Shown here: in pieces, positions 17,114-27,326 of the stretch
How positions within the stretch are numbered: the stretch's first letter is position 1
How the letters are laid out: every line of letters begins with the position of its first letter
Made by a program: the position numbers and the translations under genes
Assembly (NCBI RefSeq): GCF_007922615.2
Contig: NZ_CP042301.2
Coordinates: 4,014,001-4,078,000, forward strand
DNA: 64,000 nt
DNA from: Nitratireductor mangrovi
Lineage (GTDB): Bacteria > Pseudomonadota > Alphaproteobacteria > Rhizobiales > Rhizobiaceae
Direction of reading: 5' to 3'
Notes under the pieces: generated by a model
Databases searched by the model: none
Told to the model about the DNA's origin: nothing
Seen by the model: the letters and a program-made list of their open reading frames with translations, nothing else

Positions 17114-17731
17114 TCAGTCGACGATCTCCTTCGAGGCAACCGTCGAATCGGCGTTGAGCTGGTAGATGATCGGGATGCCGGTGCCGATCTCGACCTTGAC
17201 CACTTCCTCCGGTGCCAGCCCGTCTAGCGCCATGATCAGGGCGCGCAGCGAATTGCCGTGGGCCGCGATCAGAACCGTCTCGCCGCGCAGCACGTGCGGC
17301 TGGATAACGTGCAGGTAATAGGGCCAGACCCGCGCGCCGGTATCCTTCAGGCTCTCGCCGCCAGGCGGCTGGATGTCGTAGGAGCGGCGCCATTTGTGCA
17401 CCTGTTCCTCGCCCCATTTTGCACGTGCGTCGTCCTTGTTGAGCCCGGCCAGGTCGCCATAGTCGCGCTCGTTGAGCGCCAGATCGCGCACCGTCTCGAG
17501 GTCGCTCTGGCCGAGCGCGTCGAGCACATGCTGGCAGGTCTTCTGTGCCCGCATCAGCACCGACGTATAGGCGATGTCGAAGGAGAAGCCGCGATCCTTG
17601 AGGATGCGCCCGGCCGCCTTCGCCTCCTCGTGCCCCTTTTCGGTCAGGTCGACATCGCGCCAGCCGGTGAAGAGGTTCTTCAGGTTCCATTCGCTCTGGC
17701 CGTGGCGCACGAGGACGAGGGTGCCGGACAT
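17114..17731 (-). CDS. gpmA: 2,3-bisphosphoglycerate-dependent phosphoglycerate mutase
   Basis: Interconverts 3- and 2-phosphoglycerate in glycolysis and gluconeogenesis. The 205-aa protein opens with the phosphohistidine motif [10 protein letters not shown] and has Arg and Glu residues of the active site in [10 protein letters not shown] and [10 protein letters not shown], plus the second His in [11 protein letters not shown]. It is shorter than the 250-aa enterobacterial enzyme, which is normal for alphaproteobacteria. It is last in a leftward set (EVE protein, dapB, exporter), eight bases after the EVE gene, and is followed by tRNA-Leu. Confidence 0.96.
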   Translation of the reverse strand: MSGTLVLVRHGQSEWNLKNLFTGWRDVDLTEKGHEEAKAAGRILKDRGFSFDIAYTSVLMRAQKTCQHVLDALGQSDLETVRDLALNERDYGDLAGLNKDDARAKWGEEQVHKWRRSYDIQPPGGESLKDTGARVWPYYLHVIQPHVLRGETVLIAAHGNSLRALIMALDGLAPEEVVKVEIGTGIPIIYQLNADSTVASKEIVD

Positions 17732-17739
17732 GAAAGCTC

Positions 17740-18180
17740 CTACTGCTGTCGGTCGAAATCGTCACCGACGCCCATGGCCTCGGCGATCAGGTTGAAGTCG
17801 TCCTGCCCGATGCGGAACAGTGACTTGCGGAAATACATGCCCCAATGGCTGCGCTTCTTGACGAAGGAGAAGCGGTCGAGAAGGGGATAGATGTCGGCGG
17901 GCTTCGCCGCCAGCCAGTGCACGGGCCGATACCAGCCGACATGGCCGGCAGTCATCTCGCGCTCGGCCGGGCCGCCTTCCAGTACCGTGCCGATGGCGGT
18001 GAAGGCGCGCAGTTCGGCGCCTTCCTTGTAGCCTTCACGCGGTGAATAATAGGCGACCCGGTCACCCGGCAGCACCTTCTCGATCGCCTTCAGTTCGCCA
18101 TGCGAGAACATCGCGAAGCCGCCATCGACGGCGATCTTCACATGGACGGCCGCGGCCGTGCCGATCCAGTGACTGGTCAT
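17740..18180 (-). CDS. EVE-domain (PUA-like) protein
   Basis: The 146-aa protein starts at ATG 18180, overlapping the dapB stop by four bases (ATGA). The EVE fold is seen in the opening [20 protein letters not shown], the [15 protein letters not shown] core and the C-terminal [18 protein letters not shown] segment. EVE/ASCH/PUA-like proteins bind RNA or modified nucleic-acid bases. Its place between dapB and gpmA indicates co-transcription but not a clear shared pathway. The substrate is unknown. Confidence 0.8.
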   Translation of the reverse strand: MTSHWIGTAAAVHVKIAVDGGFAMFSHGELKAIEKVLPGDRVAYYSPREGYKEGAELRAFTAIGTVLEGGPAEREMTAGHVGWYRPVHWLAAKPADIYPLLDRFSFVKKRSHWGMYFRKSLFRIGQDDFNLIAEAMGVGDDFDRQQ

Positions 18181-18992
18181 TTGTCCGCGAGCCCCAGCAC
18201 GTCGAGCATGGAATAAAGCCCCGGCTTGCGGCCGTGAGCCCACAGCGCCGCCTTCACCGCGCCGCGCGCGAAGATGGTACGGTCCTCGGCCAGGTGCGAA
18301 AGCACGACCCGCTCGCCCTCGCCGGCCAGGATCACCTGATGCTCGCCGACGACGGATCCGCCGCGCAGCGTGGCAAAGCCGATGGCGCCGCCCGGACGCG
18401 GGCCGGTATGCCCGTCCCGCACCCTGACGCTGTTGTCGGCAAGCTCGAACCCACGCCCGGCTGCCGCCTGTTCGCCGAGCAGCAGCGCCGTCCCTGAGGG
18501 CGCGTCGACCTTGTGGCGATGATGCATCTCGACCACTTCGATGTCGAACGCCTCGTCGAGCGCGGCCGCCGCCTGCCGCACCAGAACGCCGAGCAGATTG
18601 ACGCCGAGGCTCATATTGCCGGACTTCACGATCGTGGCGTGTCGCGCCGCGGCGGCGATGGCGTCATCGTCCTGCGACGAACAGCCGGTGGTGCCGACGA
18701 TATGGGCGATGCGCGCCTGCGCGGCGTAGCCGGCGAATTCGACCGTGGCGGCAGGTGTGGTGAAGTCGAGCACGCCGTCGGCGGCCGCGAAAACCGGCAG
18801 CGGATCGTCGCTGACCGCCACGTTGAGGATGCCGATGCCGGCAAGCTCGCCGGCGTCGCGGCCGACGAAGGGCGAACCGGAGCGTTCCACAGCGCCTGAC
18901 AGACGCACGCCCTCGGTCTGGTGGATGACACGGATCAGGGCCTGGCCCATGCGGCCGGCCGCCCCCACAACGACCAGGTTCATGTCGCTCAT
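18177..18992 (-). CDS. dapB: 4-hydroxy-tetrahydrodipicolinate reductase
   Basis: Reduces hydroxy-tetrahydrodipicolinate with NAD(P)H in lysine and diaminopimelate synthesis. The 271-aa protein shows the nucleotide-binding start [18 protein letters not shown] in the middle, and the catalytic motif [15 protein letters not shown] with the conserved His pair and Lys. The start overlaps the stop of the ABC exporter by four bases, and its own stop overlaps the EVE start, so all three are translationally coupled. Length and motifs are normal. Confidence 0.96.
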   Translation of the reverse strand: MSDMNLVVVGAAGRMGQALIRVIHQTEGVRLSGAVERSGSPFVGRDAGELAGIGILNVAVSDDPLPVFAAADGVLDFTTPAATVEFAGYAAQARIAHIVGTTGCSSQDDDAIAAAARHATIVKSGNMSLGVNLLGVLVRQAAAALDEAFDIEVVEMHHRHKVDAPSGTALLLGEQAAAGRGFELADNSVRVRDGHTGPRPGGAIGFATLRGGSVVGEHQVILAGEGERVVLSHLAEDRTIFARGAVKAALWAHGRKPGLYSMLDVLGLADK

Positions 18993-20839
18993 GACGGACC
19001 CCCGGCAGCCTTGCGCCCGCCGCGTGTTTCCGGCTCGTCTGCGACGTCGCGCACCAGTTCCAGGTTTTTGGCGCCCTGCATTTGATTGAAGCGGTAGTAG
19101 ACGCCATGGCGGTTGCGCATCAGCGCGGCATGGCTGCCCTCCTCGATCAGGCGGCCATCGTCGAGGACCACGATGTGGTTGGCATTGACCACGGTCGAAA
19201 GCCGGTGCGCGACCACGATCGTCGTTCGTCCCTGCATCACCGTTTCCAGCGCCTGCTGGACACGCGCCTCCGATTCATTGTCGAGCGCCGAGGTGGCCTC
19301 GTCGAGCAGCAGGATCGGCGCGTTGCGGACAATGGCGCGGGCGATCGACAGCCGTTGCCGCTGTCCGCCAGACAGCGACATGCCGTTCTCACCAACCAGT
19401 GTGTCGTAACCGTGTGGCAGCCCGGTGATGAAGGCGTCGGCATGGGCCTGTGCGGCGGCGGCCTCGATCTCGGCGTCGCTTGCGTCGGGACGGCCGTAGC
19501 GAATGTTCTCGCGAATGGTTCCCTCGAACAGATAGGGCTGCTGCGAGACATAGGCGATCGAACGCCGCAGCGAGCTCTTGGTCACCTTGGCGATGTCCTG
19601 GCCGTCGATCGAGATGCTGCCGCCCCACACGTCGTAGAAGCGCTGGAGCAGCGAGATGATCGTCGTCTTGCCGGCGCCGGAGGCGCCGACGATGGCCGTC
19701 GTGCGGCCGGCCGCGGCATTGAACGTCACGTCCTGCAGCACCGGGTGACCCGGCTGGTAGCCGAAGGTCACATGGTCGAAGCGGATGTCGCCATGCGCGA
19801 TCTCGACCTCCGCGGCGTCTGCCTTGTCCTTTTGCAGCGGCTGGATGTCGAGGATCTCGTAGATCATCCGGGCATTGACCAGCGAGCGCTCCATGTTGAC
19901 CTGGATGCGCGCCAGGCGGCGCGCCGGATCGTAGGCCAGCAGCATCGCGGTGATGAAGGAGAATACCGCGCCGGGCGGTTCCTGCTCGAAGGCGGCGCGG
20001 TAGCCGGCATAAGCGATGACCCCAGCCACCGCGAAACCGGCGAGGATTTCGGCGATCGGGGTCGTGCGCTCGGAAACGCGGGCGATTTTGTTGGCCCGGT
20101 GCTCGGCATCGGCGATCAGCCGCGACAGCTTCTCCGAGAGCTGGCTCTCCATCGTAAAGGCCTTCACGATGGTGATGCCCTGCACGGCTTCCTGCATGGC
20201 GCCGATCAGGTGCGAGTTGATCTCGACCGATTCGCGCGTCACGCGCCGCAGCCGCCGCATCAGCCGGTTGACCGTATAAATCAGCGGCGGGCCGATCAGG
20301 AAGGCGACGAGCGACAGCAGCGGGTCCTGGATGATCATCACGATGACCAGCGCCACCAGTTGGACGGCGTCACGAGCGATCGACGTGACCGTCATCGCCA
20401 GCAGGTCGCGGATGCCGCTGACATTCTCGTTGATGCGCGCGGCGAGCTGTCCCGACCTGTGGTCGGCGAAGAAGTCTACCCCGAGGCGCATCAGATGGGC
20501 AAAGAGGCGCCGCTGATAGCGGGCCACCAGATTGTTGCCGATCTTGGCCAGCATCACCGCCTGGCCGTAGGTGGCTAGGCCGCGCAGGATGAAGGCGGCG
20601 GCAATGCTGCCACAGATCAGAGCGATCAGGTCATAGCGCCGTTCGTTGAAGATGCCGTCGACGACATCCTTCATGATCCAGGCGACAAAGGCCGTGGTAC
20701 CGGCCACGGCCAACAGGCAGACCAGCGCCACGGCGTAGTGCGGGATGTATTCGCGCCCGTTCTCGCGCATGACGCGGCGCAGGATCGCAACGACTTCGCC
20801 GGGATCGACCGGTTCCCTGTTGCTTGCGGGTATCGTCAA
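18989..20839 (-). CDS. MsbA-type ABC exporter (fused permease/ATPase)
   Basis: The 616-aa half-transporter has six predicted membrane segments in residues about 35-330 and a nucleotide-binding domain in about 365-600. Walker A is GASGAGKTT, the signature [14 protein letters not shown], Walker [13 protein letters not shown] and the H-loop VVAHRLST, all intact. Such homodimeric exporters move lipids, lipid A or drugs across the inner membrane; rhizobial copies are often annotated MsbA-like, but the substrate cannot be told from sequence. It is coupled to dapB downstream by a four-base overlap and lies 149 bases after glk. Confidence 0.9.
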   Translation of the reverse strand: MTIPASNREPVDPGEVVAILRRVMRENGREYIPHYAVALVCLLAVAGTTAFVAWIMKDVVDGIFNERRYDLIALICGSIAAAFILRGLATYGQAVMLAKIGNNLVARYQRRLFAHLMRLGVDFFADHRSGQLAARINENVSGIRDLLAMTVTSIARDAVQLVALVIVMIIQDPLLSLVAFLIGPPLIYTVNRLMRRLRRVTRESVEINSHLIGAMQEAVQGITIVKAFTMESQLSEKLSRLIADAEHRANKIARVSERTTPIAEILAGFAVAGVIAYAGYRAAFEQEPPGAVFSFITAMLLAYDPARRLARIQVNMERSLVNARMIYEILDIQPLQKDKADAAEVEIAHGDIRFDHVTFGYQPGHPVLQDVTFNAAAGRTTAIVGASGAGKTTIISLLQRFYDVWGGSISIDGQDIAKVTKSSLRRSIAYVSQQPYLFEGTIRENIRYGRPDASDAEIEAAAAQAHADAFITGLPHGYDTLVGENGMSLSGGQRQRLSIARAIVRNAPILLLDEATSALDNESEARVQQALETVMQGRTTIVVAHRLSTVVNANHIVVLDDGRLIEEGSHAALMRNRHGVYYRFNQMQGAKNLELVRDVADEPETRGGRKAAGGPS

Positions 20840-20988
20840 GTGCTGTTCCGATCGTTTCGGCCACGGGCAACGGCCGGACGAGGCCCTACCGGCTGCGGCG
20901 ATACCTCTTAGCGTCCTGTCGTCCGGTTGCCTATGCCTTCAGCGCAACACAGCCGTCAAGCTGCGCCGCTGGGTGAGCGGCGTGGCGG

Positions 20989-22026
20989 TCACCGCGTGAC
21001 CCAGCGCCGGTGATCGATCTCGACGCCGAAGCGTGACGGCGTACGGGCGTAGGCGGCAAGGCCGGTCAGGGCGGCGAGGGGATGCGTGATCACGTAGACG
21101 GGAATGTCCCGCAACAGCTCGCTGTGCGGCGCCTTGTCCTCGAACGCTTCGCGGAAGGCCGGCTTTTTGAGCGCCGGCACGATTTTCTGTGCGATGCCGC
21201 CGGTCAGGTAGACGCCACCGCGGCTCATGAAGACGAGTGCCAGGTCGCCGGCAAGCCGCCCGAGGCCGACGACGAACATCGACAGCGCTTCGACCGCGAC
21301 CGCATCGGTCTCCTCGATGGCCGCCGCGGTGATCTCGGCCGGCGTCGAAAGCGCTTCCTTGCCGCCGTCGGCGCGGGCGACCGCGCGGTAGAGGTTGACG
21401 AGCCCGCGGCCGCACAACATCTGCTCGGCCGATATGCGGCCTTCGATCTGTTCCAGATGCGGAAAGACCTGCAGGTCGCGCGCCGTCCGCGGCCCCATGT
21501 CGACGTGGCCGCCTTCGCCGGGCACCGGAATCCATGTGTGACAGGCGTGAACCAGCCCGGCCACACCAAGGCCGGTACCCGGACCGAGCACGATCCGCCC
21601 CGCATTGGGCTCCGCTTCGCCGCCGCCGATCTTGACCATGTGTTCCGCGCCAAGCGCGACCACGGCGAGCGCCTGCGCCTCGAAATCGTTGAGCACGATA
21701 ATGTCCTCGAGGCCGAGGTCACGGGACATCACCTTCGGCCGCACGACCCAGTCGCAGTTGGTGAGCGCGATCTCGTCGCCGTCGATCGGGCCGGCGACGG
21801 CCAGAACGGCGGAGCGCGGGATCATCGAAGTCCGGTCCAGGATCGCGCTCTGGATCGCGTCGTCGATATTCGCGAAATCCGCGGTGGCGACGATCGGGAA
21901 CTCCTTGGGCTCGGCATAGGAATCGACGAGGATCGCGAAACGGGCGTTGGTGCCGCCGATATCGCCGATCAGGATCGGGAACTTGATGACCGTTTCGGCG
22001 TCACCTGCAGGGGACATGATGTTCAC
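20989..22026 (-). CDS. glk: Glucokinase
   Basis: ATP-dependent phosphorylation of glucose. The 345-aa protein has the ROK-independent bacterial Glk signature: [14 protein letters not shown] at the N-terminus (phosphate binding), the sugar-binding LTNCDWVV and [11 protein letters not shown] stretches with the catalytic Asp, and [12 protein letters not shown]. The start is GTG 22026, overlapping the mgsA stop by four bases (GTGA); an ATG three codons later is an alternative. The coupling to mgsA links glucose entry to the methylglyoxal bypass. Confidence 0.95.
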   Translation of the reverse strand: MNIMSPAGDAETVIKFPILIGDIGGTNARFAILVDSYAEPKEFPIVATADFANIDDAIQSAILDRTSMIPRSAVLAVAGPIDGDEIALTNCDWVVRPKVMSRDLGLEDIIVLNDFEAQALAVVALGAEHMVKIGGGEAEPNAGRIVLGPGTGLGVAGLVHACHTWIPVPGEGGHVDMGPRTARDLQVFPHLEQIEGRISAEQMLCGRGLVNLYRAVARADGGKEALSTPAEITAAAIEETDAVAVEALSMFVVGLGRLAGDLALVFMSRGGVYLTGGIAQKIVPALKKPAFREAFEDKAPHSELLRDIPVYVITHPLAALTGLAAYARTPSRFGVEIDHRRWVTR

Positions 22027-22436
22027 TTGCCGTCGTTTCGCTTCTGGTTGCCGGTCGGGCGCCGGAGATGTTGCAGAACCATCTCCGCGGTCGACCTGTT
22101 GAGAGCCATCGGAATATCATAGACGATCGCGAGCCGCATCAGGGCCTTGACGTCGACATCGTGCGGCATGGCGGTCAGGGGATCGACGAAGAAGATCAGG
22201 GCATCGATGCCACCCTCGGCAATCATCGCGCCGATCTGCTGGTCGCCGCCGAGCGGTCCGCTTTTCATGGCCGACACGTCGAGCGACGGACAGGCTTGGG
22301 CGATGCGGCCGCCTGTCGTGCCCGTGGCAAACACGGCGCAGCCGGACAGCATCGCCTCGTGCCTGCCGGCGAAGGCGACGAGATCGTCCTTCTTCTGGTC
22401 GTGCGCGATCAGCGCCAGACGCAGCTTCGCAGCCAT
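22023..22436 (-). CDS. mgsA: Methylglyoxal synthase
   Basis: Converts dihydroxyacetone phosphate to methylglyoxal and phosphate, a bypass that relieves sugar-phosphate stress. The 137-aa protein has the family sequence [14 protein letters not shown] at the start, ATGTTG for phosphate binding, and the catalytic [14 protein letters not shown] with its Asp, followed by [22 protein letters not shown]. Length is slightly short of the E. coli enzyme but usual for the family. It is first in the mgsA-glk pair, below a 14-base palindrome. Confidence 0.96.
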   Translation of the reverse strand: MAAKLRLALIAHDQKKDDLVAFAGRHEAMLSGCAVFATGTTGGRIAQACPSLDVSAMKSGPLGGDQQIGAMIAEGGIDALIFFVDPLTAMPHDVDVKALMRLAIVYDIPMALNRSTAEMVLQHLRRPTGNQKRNDGK

Positions 22437-22465
22437 TTCCCCTCGCTGTCCCGCTTCCGGCTAAA

Positions 22466-22479
22466 ACGGTTTAAACCGT
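22466..22479. promoter_or_regulatory. Palindromic operator candidate upstream of mgsA-glk
   Basis: A perfect 14-base palindrome, ACGGTTTAAACCGT, lies 30 bases upstream of the mgsA start in the short gap before the mepA-type gene. It is AT-rich at the centre and set in high-GC DNA, which makes chance less likely. It resembles binding sites of dimeric HTH repressors. No matching regulator gene is adjacent. Confidence 0.4.
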
Positions 22480-22531
22480 ATAGGCGAAGTGCCGCAGGCT
22501 GAAAAGCGCGTTGTTTCGGCGAAGTCGCGCC

Positions 22532-23548
22532 TCAAGGCGAGGGACGCGGCATCGGCAGGGGAATCTCGCGTGCGGGTGTCGGTGCGAAGGCACTGGCCGC
22601 AACCGGCGGCGCGACGACCGCATCGGCACCGTCGATCGTCACCACAGCCTCGGAAACCGGCGAGGGAGCCTCGAGCACCTGGCGGCAGGCAGCCGGCAGG
22701 CTCGCCATCGTCATGATGTCGCGCGCCTTGGGCTTGGCCGGGCCCTTGGCCGGACGCCATGGCTCGTCGGTGAACCACCAGGCCAGCGACTTGTCGCAGC
22801 CGTCGCCGGCCGCGGTACGCTGCTGGCCCTTGCAGCCGGGCGAGCCGTCCGGACAGCCGATGCGAATGTGGAAATGATAGTGATGGCCCCAGAACGGGCG
22901 GATCTTGCGCAACCATGACCGGTCACCGCTGACCGTGTCGCAGAGCTTCTTCTTGATGCCCGGGTGAACCAGAATGCGCTCAACGGCGCCATAGCTTGCC
23001 GCGCGCTTGAGCAATGCCGCATGTGCCGGCGTCCAGATGCGATCGTCCACGTAAAGCGAGTCGCCTTTCAAGACCGAGGTTGCGCTCATGTTCTCCCGTT
23101 CCGTCGCCGTCAGCCGGCGGTTCGGCATCGGGGTGAGCCAGATGTCGGCGTCGAGCCCGATCTGATGCGAGGCATGGCCGGAAAGCATCGGTCCGCCGCG
23201 GGGTTGCGAGATGTCGCCGACGAGCAGGCCGGGCCAGCCGTCGGCGGCTGCCTCGCGCGACAGCCTCTCGATCAGTCGGATCATCTGCGGGTGGCCCCAG
23301 CGCCGGTTGCGCGAGACGCGCATGGCCTGCCAGTTGGGGCCGTCGACCGCGATGGCGACACCGCCTGAAAAGCACCCCTTGGAGTAAAAGCCCCAGGACT
23401 GCGGCGCCGTGGCCGCCGGCAACTGCTTGTGGCCGAAAAGATTCTTGGCCAGTTGCTCGGAATGGGCGGGCGTGGCCGATGCCGATGCCGCCGCCCCGAG
23501 AACGGCGAGGATTGCGGCAAGGCGGCGCAGTCGGAAAAATCGCATCAT
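22532..23548 (-). CDS. mepA: Penicillin-insensitive murein endopeptidase (MepA family)
   Basis: A periplasmic LAS-family metallopeptidase that cuts cross-links of peptidoglycan. From ATG 23548 (GGGAGCGA ribosome-binding site) it has 338 residues and a signal peptide (charged start, then AAILAVLGAAASASA). The zinc ligands are visible in SGHASHQIGLDADIWL (His and Asp) and GHHYHFHIRIGCP (His-x-His). Upstream in-frame codons overlap the epimerase-like gene and are not used. The C-terminus carries about 90 residues of Pro/Ala-rich extension beyond the E. coli enzyme. Confidence 0.92.
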   Translation of the reverse strand: MMRFFRLRRLAAILAVLGAAASASATPAHSEQLAKNLFGHKQLPAATAPQSWGFYSKGCFSGGVAIAVDGPNWQAMRVSRNRRWGHPQMIRLIERLSREAAADGWPGLLVGDISQPRGGPMLSGHASHQIGLDADIWLTPMPNRRLTATERENMSATSVLKGDSLYVDDRIWTPAHAALLKRAASYGAVERILVHPGIKKKLCDTVSGDRSWLRKIRPFWGHHYHFHIRIGCPDGSPGCKGQQRTAAGDGCDKSLAWWFTDEPWRPAKGPAKPKARDIMTMASLPAACRQVLEAPSPVSEAVVTIDGADAVVAPPVAASAFAPTPAREIPLPMPRPSP

Positions 23549-23619
23549 TCGCTCCCGGACAATCGGATCGAGCCCCCACCCGCGAATCATATCATGCCCG
23601 CCGGCCAGGCGCGACGCGA

Positions 23620-24498
23620 TCAGGCGCCGGGTTCGGCCTGCCAGTTTCCGGCCTCCCACATTCGGGCGAGTGCGGAGCGATAATCGGGGCAGACGAATTC
23701 GTAACCGGTCGCGCGGATGCGGCGGTTGGAAACACGTTTGGCTTCGCCCCAGAAAGACCGCGCCATCGGCGTCATCTCCGCTTCCTCGAACGGGATCTCC
23801 GGAGGCGGTACCACACCCATCAGTTGCGCCGCATGGGCGATCACGTCCTGTGGTGGCGCCGGCAGGTCGTCGGTCACGTTGAAGACGCCGCCGGTCTTGC
23901 CCGCAGCCAGATGCGCGGTGGCGCCGGCGATGTCCTCGACGAAGATGCGATTGAAGACCTGGCCCGGCTTGATGATCCGCCGCGCTTTGCCATTCTTGAG
24001 GTTGAGGAAGGCGTTGCGGCCCGGCCCGTAGATACCGGACAGTCTGAGCACCGCGACGGGAACACCGACCGACTGGCCGAGCGCCAGCCATTCCGCTTCG
24101 GCGGCGACCCGCTCAACGGAACGGCGCGAGGCCGGGTCCGGCGGTGTCTCTTCGTCGACCCAGTCGCCATCATGATCGCCATAAACGCCGATGGTCGAGA
24201 GATAGCCGATCCAGACGAGGTTTTTCATTCGGTCGCGAAGGACGTCCCCAACGGCTTGCAGGACCGGGTCGCCGGCGCCTGGTGCAACCGAGACCACGAG
24301 ATGCGTCGAGGTCTCGAGCGCTTCGGAAGCCCGCGCATCCAGTTGGCCGTCAAAGACGACGGGATCAATGCCGGAAGCGTGGAGCAGACCGAACTTCTCC
24401 GCCGAGCGTGTCGTGCCGACGATCGTTTCGGCCTCACCGGTCATCCTGCGCGCGATCGCGCGGCCGGAGAAACCGGCACCGAAAATGAACAGCCTCAT
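23620..24498 (-). CDS. NAD(P)-dependent epimerase/reductase-like protein (SDR fold)
   Basis: The 292-aa protein begins at ATG 24498 with AGGAGC upstream and overlaps the queG stop by four bases. The N-terminus ([17 protein letters not shown]) is a Rossmann dinucleotide-binding loop; a [11 protein letters not shown] segment corresponds to the active-site region of the extended SDRs and [15 protein letters not shown] is the typical downstream strand. It lacks the plain YxxxK triad, so it may be an atypical SDR like the YeeZ group. The close link to queG is common in rhizobia. Substrate unknown. Confidence 0.85.
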   Translation of the reverse strand: MRLFIFGAGFSGRAIARRMTGEAETIVGTTRSAEKFGLLHASGIDPVVFDGQLDARASEALETSTHLVVSVAPGAGDPVLQAVGDVLRDRMKNLVWIGYLSTIGVYGDHDGDWVDEETPPDPASRRSVERVAAEAEWLALGQSVGVPVAVLRLSGIYGPGRNAFLNLKNGKARRIIKPGQVFNRIFVEDIAGATAHLAAGKTGGVFNVTDDLPAPPQDVIAHAAQLMGVVPPPEIPFEEAEMTPMARSFWGEAKRVSNRRIRATGYEFVCPDYRSALARMWEAGNWQAEPGA

Positions 24499-25670
24499 GC
24501 GTGCTCCTGCGTTCCTCGCGCGCCGCCGGTCTCGGCCAGCGCATCGCGCCATTCCTGCCTCACGCCCTCGTCGCTCTCTGCCGGTTGTTCCGTGGCAACG
24601 GCTCGGAAATGCCCAGCCGGCATCAGCCTTGACAGCGCCCACACCGCCGCGCCGCGCACCACCGGCGCGGCATCGTCGAGCAGGTCGCGGCATTTCGGCA
24701 CCAGCGTGGCATCGCCCGAATTGCCGGCCGCCACCAGCGCGTTGCGGACCATGCGATCGCGCCCGGTCCGTTTCACCGGCGAGCCGGCGAAGCGTTGGCG
24801 GAACGCGGCGTCGTCGAGCGCCAGCAGTTCGTTCAGCCTCGGCGCCTTGCGATCCGCACGGCCCGCGAGCTTCGCCTCTGACGCGCGCTGCGCGAATTTG
24901 TTCCACGGGCAGACCGCCAGGCAGTCGTCGCAGCCATAGATGCGGTTGCCCATCGCCACGCGGAACTGGCGCGGGATCGGACCGTGATGCTCGATGGTGA
25001 GATAGGAGATGCAGCGCCGCGCATCGAGCTGGTAGGGCGCGGGAAAGGCGTCGGTCGGGCAGATGTCGAGGCAGGCGCGACAACTGCCACAATGATCTTC
25101 TTCCGCTTCGTCGGGTGCGATGTCAGCCGTGGTGAAGATGGAGCCGAGGAAAAGCCATGAGCCGTAGTCGCGGCTCACGAGATTGGTATGTTTGCCCTGC
25201 CAGCCGAGCCCTGCCGCCTCGGCCAGCGGCTTTTCCATCACCGGGGCGGTATCGACGAACACCTTGACTCCGGCGCCGCTGCGCGCGGCGAGCTTGCCGG
25301 CGACGAGCTTCAGCCTGCCTTTGACGACGTCGTGATAGTCGCGGTTTTGCGCGTAGACCGAAATCACGCCCGACGACCGCTTCTGAAGATCGAGAAGGGG
25401 GTCGTGCTCGGGCCCGTAATTCATGCCCAGCATGATGATCGATCGCACGTCGGGCCAGAGCCGGCGCGGATCGGCGCGCGTGTCCGCACGCTCCGCCAGC
25501 CACGCCATTGTGGCGTGATGTCCGGCGTCAACGAAGGCCTGCAGCCGTTCGGGCAGTTGCGGCACCGCGTCCGGCCGCGTGATGCGCACCAGATCGAAGC
25601 CGGCCGCTTTGGCCTCGCGTTGAACGAGGGTCCGCAGGGGGCTCTTGTCATGCCGCGCGGACGAAGCCAC
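24495..25670 (-). CDS. queG: Epoxyqueuosine reductase
   Basis: Catalyses the last step of queuosine synthesis in tRNA, cobalamin- and iron-sulfur-dependent reduction of epoxyqueuosine. The predicted 391-aa protein has the N-terminal cobalamin-binding part (residues about 60-170 with [12 protein letters not shown] and [15 protein letters not shown]), then two [4Fe-4S] motifs, [16 protein letters not shown] and [14 protein letters not shown], and a C-terminal HEAT-like region. The start is taken as GTG 25670, three bases after the GST stop; longer starts would overlap that gene. It overlaps the epimerase-like gene by four bases. Confidence 0.95.
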   Translation of the reverse strand: MASSARHDKSPLRTLVQREAKAAGFDLVRITRPDAVPQLPERLQAFVDAGHHATMAWLAERADTRADPRRLWPDVRSIIMLGMNYGPEHDPLLDLQKRSSGVISVYAQNRDYHDVVKGRLKLVAGKLAARSGAGVKVFVDTAPVMEKPLAEAAGLGWQGKHTNLVSRDYGSWLFLGSIFTTADIAPDEAEEDHCGSCRACLDICPTDAFPAPYQLDARRCISYLTIEHHGPIPRQFRVAMGNRIYGCDDCLAVCPWNKFAQRASEAKLAGRADRKAPRLNELLALDDAAFRQRFAGSPVKRTGRDRMVRNALVAAGNSGDATLVPKCRDLLDDAAPVVRGAAVWALSRLMPAGHFRAVATEQPAESDEGVRQEWRDALAETGGARGTQEHA

Positions 25671-25672
25671 GG

Positions 25673-26365
25673 TCAAAAATCCAGGTCCGCGTAATGCGAG
25701 ACCGGCGACAGGCCGGAGGCACGGTCGGAAAGTAGCGGCCGGAAGGAAGGTCGCGACTTGATCCGGCCGTACCATTCGCGCGCCGCGCGGTAGTCCTCCC
25801 ACGGCACCTCGCCGAGATAGTCGAGCACCGAAAGTGCGGCCGCGGCGGCCAGATCGGCATAGGAGATCCGTTCGCCGGCCAGCCAGTCGCGGGTACCGGC
25901 CAGCCAGTTGGTGTATTTCAGGTGTGGCTTCACATTGGCGCGCGCCGCCCGGATCGCCGTCGAATCGGGCGCGCCGCCGCCCTGCATGCTGGTCATCATC
26001 GGCTTGAAGGCGCGCTCGCGCACCAGATGCCGCGTGACCTCATTGTCTGTCTTCACCAGATACCAGTCGATCAGCCGCCGTGTTTCGGCGCGTGCAAAGG
26101 GATCGTCGGCCTGCAGCCGCCGCTCGCGCATCAGCGCGCCGCGCGTCTCGTCAAGGTATTCCGCAACAACACCGGCACCCACGATCGGCGTATCACCCTC
26201 CGCCAGAAGGACTGGCAGGGTTCCGGCCGGGTTGATCTCGAGAAACTCCTTGCGCCGCGCCCACGGCTTTTCCTCGATCAGCTGCAGCTCTTCGCCATAC
26301 TCGCCGAAGGCGAGCCGGACGAAACGACAGGAGGCAAGAAGAGGGTGATGAAACAGTGTCAGCAT
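25673..26365 (-). CDS. Glutathione S-transferase-fold protein, possibly FtsZ-binding FzlA
   Basis: The protein (230 aa from ATG 26365, or 236 aa from TTG 26383) has a thioredoxin-like N-terminal half with [11 protein letters not shown] (the cis-Pro GSH-binding turn) and an all-helical C-terminal half ([16 protein letters not shown]). It ends in [10 protein letters not shown]-terminal tail of this kind is what I recall of FzlA, the GST homologue that binds FtsZ in Caulobacter and relatives, but I cannot check this. It precedes queG by three bases and is divergent from uppP, a cell-envelope gene. An ordinary GST remains possible. The start is uncertain: neither choice has a strong ribosome-binding site. 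Confidence 0.7.
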   Translation of the reverse strand: MLTLFHHPLLASCRFVRLAFGEYGEELQLIEEKPWARRKEFLEINPAGTLPVLLAEGDTPIVGAGVVAEYLDETRGALMRERRLQADDPFARAETRRLIDWYLVKTDNEVTRHLVRERAFKPMMTSMQGGGAPDSTAIRAARANVKPHLKYTNWLAGTRDWLAGERISYADLAAAAALSVLDYLGEVPWEDYRAAREWYGRIKSRPSFRPLLSDRASGLSPVSHYADLDF

Positions 26366-26516
26366 GGTCCGCAATGTGCTCAAGCCTATGGCCTTTTCGC
26401 GGCCGGCGGGCTAAGTCTCGCGCGCCTTTCGCCTGACCGCAAATCAGGGCCCGTCTCTTAGGGGCGCGCAACAGCACACGCAAGCCGCAGCCGCATCGGC
26501 ACTCCGGAGAATCACG

Positions 26517-27323
26517 ATGGCACAGCAGACGATCGTCGATGCGGCGATGCTCGGCCTCCTCGAGGGGCTGACCGAGTTCATCCCGGTGTCCTCGACCGGC
26601 CACATCCTGCTGGCAGGGCATTTTCTGGGGTTCGAATCGACCGGCAAGGCGTTCGAGGTGCTGATCCAGCTCGGAGCGATCCTGGCGATCCTGACCGTCT
26701 ATTTCAGCCGGCTGCTGCAGATTTTGCGTGATCTGCCGTCCGACCCGCGCACCCGGCGATTCGTTCTCGGTATTCTGATCGCCTTCCTGCCGGCCGCGGT
26801 CATCGGCGCCAGCGCACATGGCTTCATCAAGACGGTGCTCTTCGAAACGCCGATGCTGATCTGCGTGATGCTGATCATCGGCGGCGTCATCCTGCTCTGG
26901 GTCGACCGTTGGGCGATCGAACCGCGCCACACCGAGGTGATGGATTATCCGATAGGGCTTTGTTTCAAAATCGGCCTGTTCCAGTGCCTGGCGATGATTC
27001 CCGGCACCTCGAGGTCGGGCGCGACGATCGTCGGCGCCCTGCTCCTTGGTGCAGATAAGCGGTCGGCGGCCGAGTTCTCCTTTTTCCTCGCCATGCCGAC
27101 CATGGCCGGCGCCTTCGCGTACGATCTTTACAAGAACCGCGACATCCTTTCGGCCTCCGACCTGCCGATCATCGCGGTCGGCTTCGTCCTGGCTTTCGTG
27201 ATGGCGGTCATTGTGGTGCGTTACCTGCTCGATTACGTGTCCCGCCACGGCTACAGCCTGTTCGGTTGGTGGCGGCTCGTCGTCGGCAGCGTCGGTCTCA
27301 TCGCGTTGCTGATCTGGGGTTGA
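26517..27323 (+). CDS. uppP: Undecaprenyl-diphosphatase (bacitracin resistance)
   Basis: Recycles undecaprenyl pyrophosphate to the monophosphate lipid carrier for cell-wall synthesis, in the inner membrane. The 268-aa protein has about eight hydrophobic segments and the two family motifs, [14 protein letters not shown] near the N-terminus and [10 protein letters not shown] near residue 163, with the catalytic Glu and Arg. GGAGA lies ahead of the ATG. The gene is alone on the plus strand, divergent from the GST-fold gene and convergent with the TauE permease (three-base gap). Confidence 0.96.
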   Translation: MAQQTIVDAAMLGLLEGLTEFIPVSSTGHILLAGHFLGFESTGKAFEVLIQLGAILAILTVYFSRLLQILRDLPSDPRTRRFVLGILIAFLPAAVIGASAHGFIKTVLFETPMLICVMLIIGGVILLWVDRWAIEPRHTEVMDYPIGLCFKIGLFQCLAMIPGTSRSGATIVGALLLGADKRSAAEFSFFLAMPTMAGAFAYDLYKNRDILSASDLPIIAVGFVLAFVMAVIVVRYLLDYVSRHGYSLFGWWRLVVGSVGLIALLIWG

Positions 27324-27326
27324 GCC

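Noticed and set aside
16944..17139. Open frame through tRNA-Leu
   Set aside because: It includes the tRNA itself and has no protein-like features.
19082..20578. 498-codon plus-strand open frame opposite the ABC exporter
   Set aside because: Antisense shadow of a complete, well-recognised ABC exporter in high-GC DNA.
22532..24091. Longer N-terminus for the murein endopeptidase
   Set aside because: The extension overlaps the epimerase-like gene, is shadow-like in composition and would bury the signal peptide.
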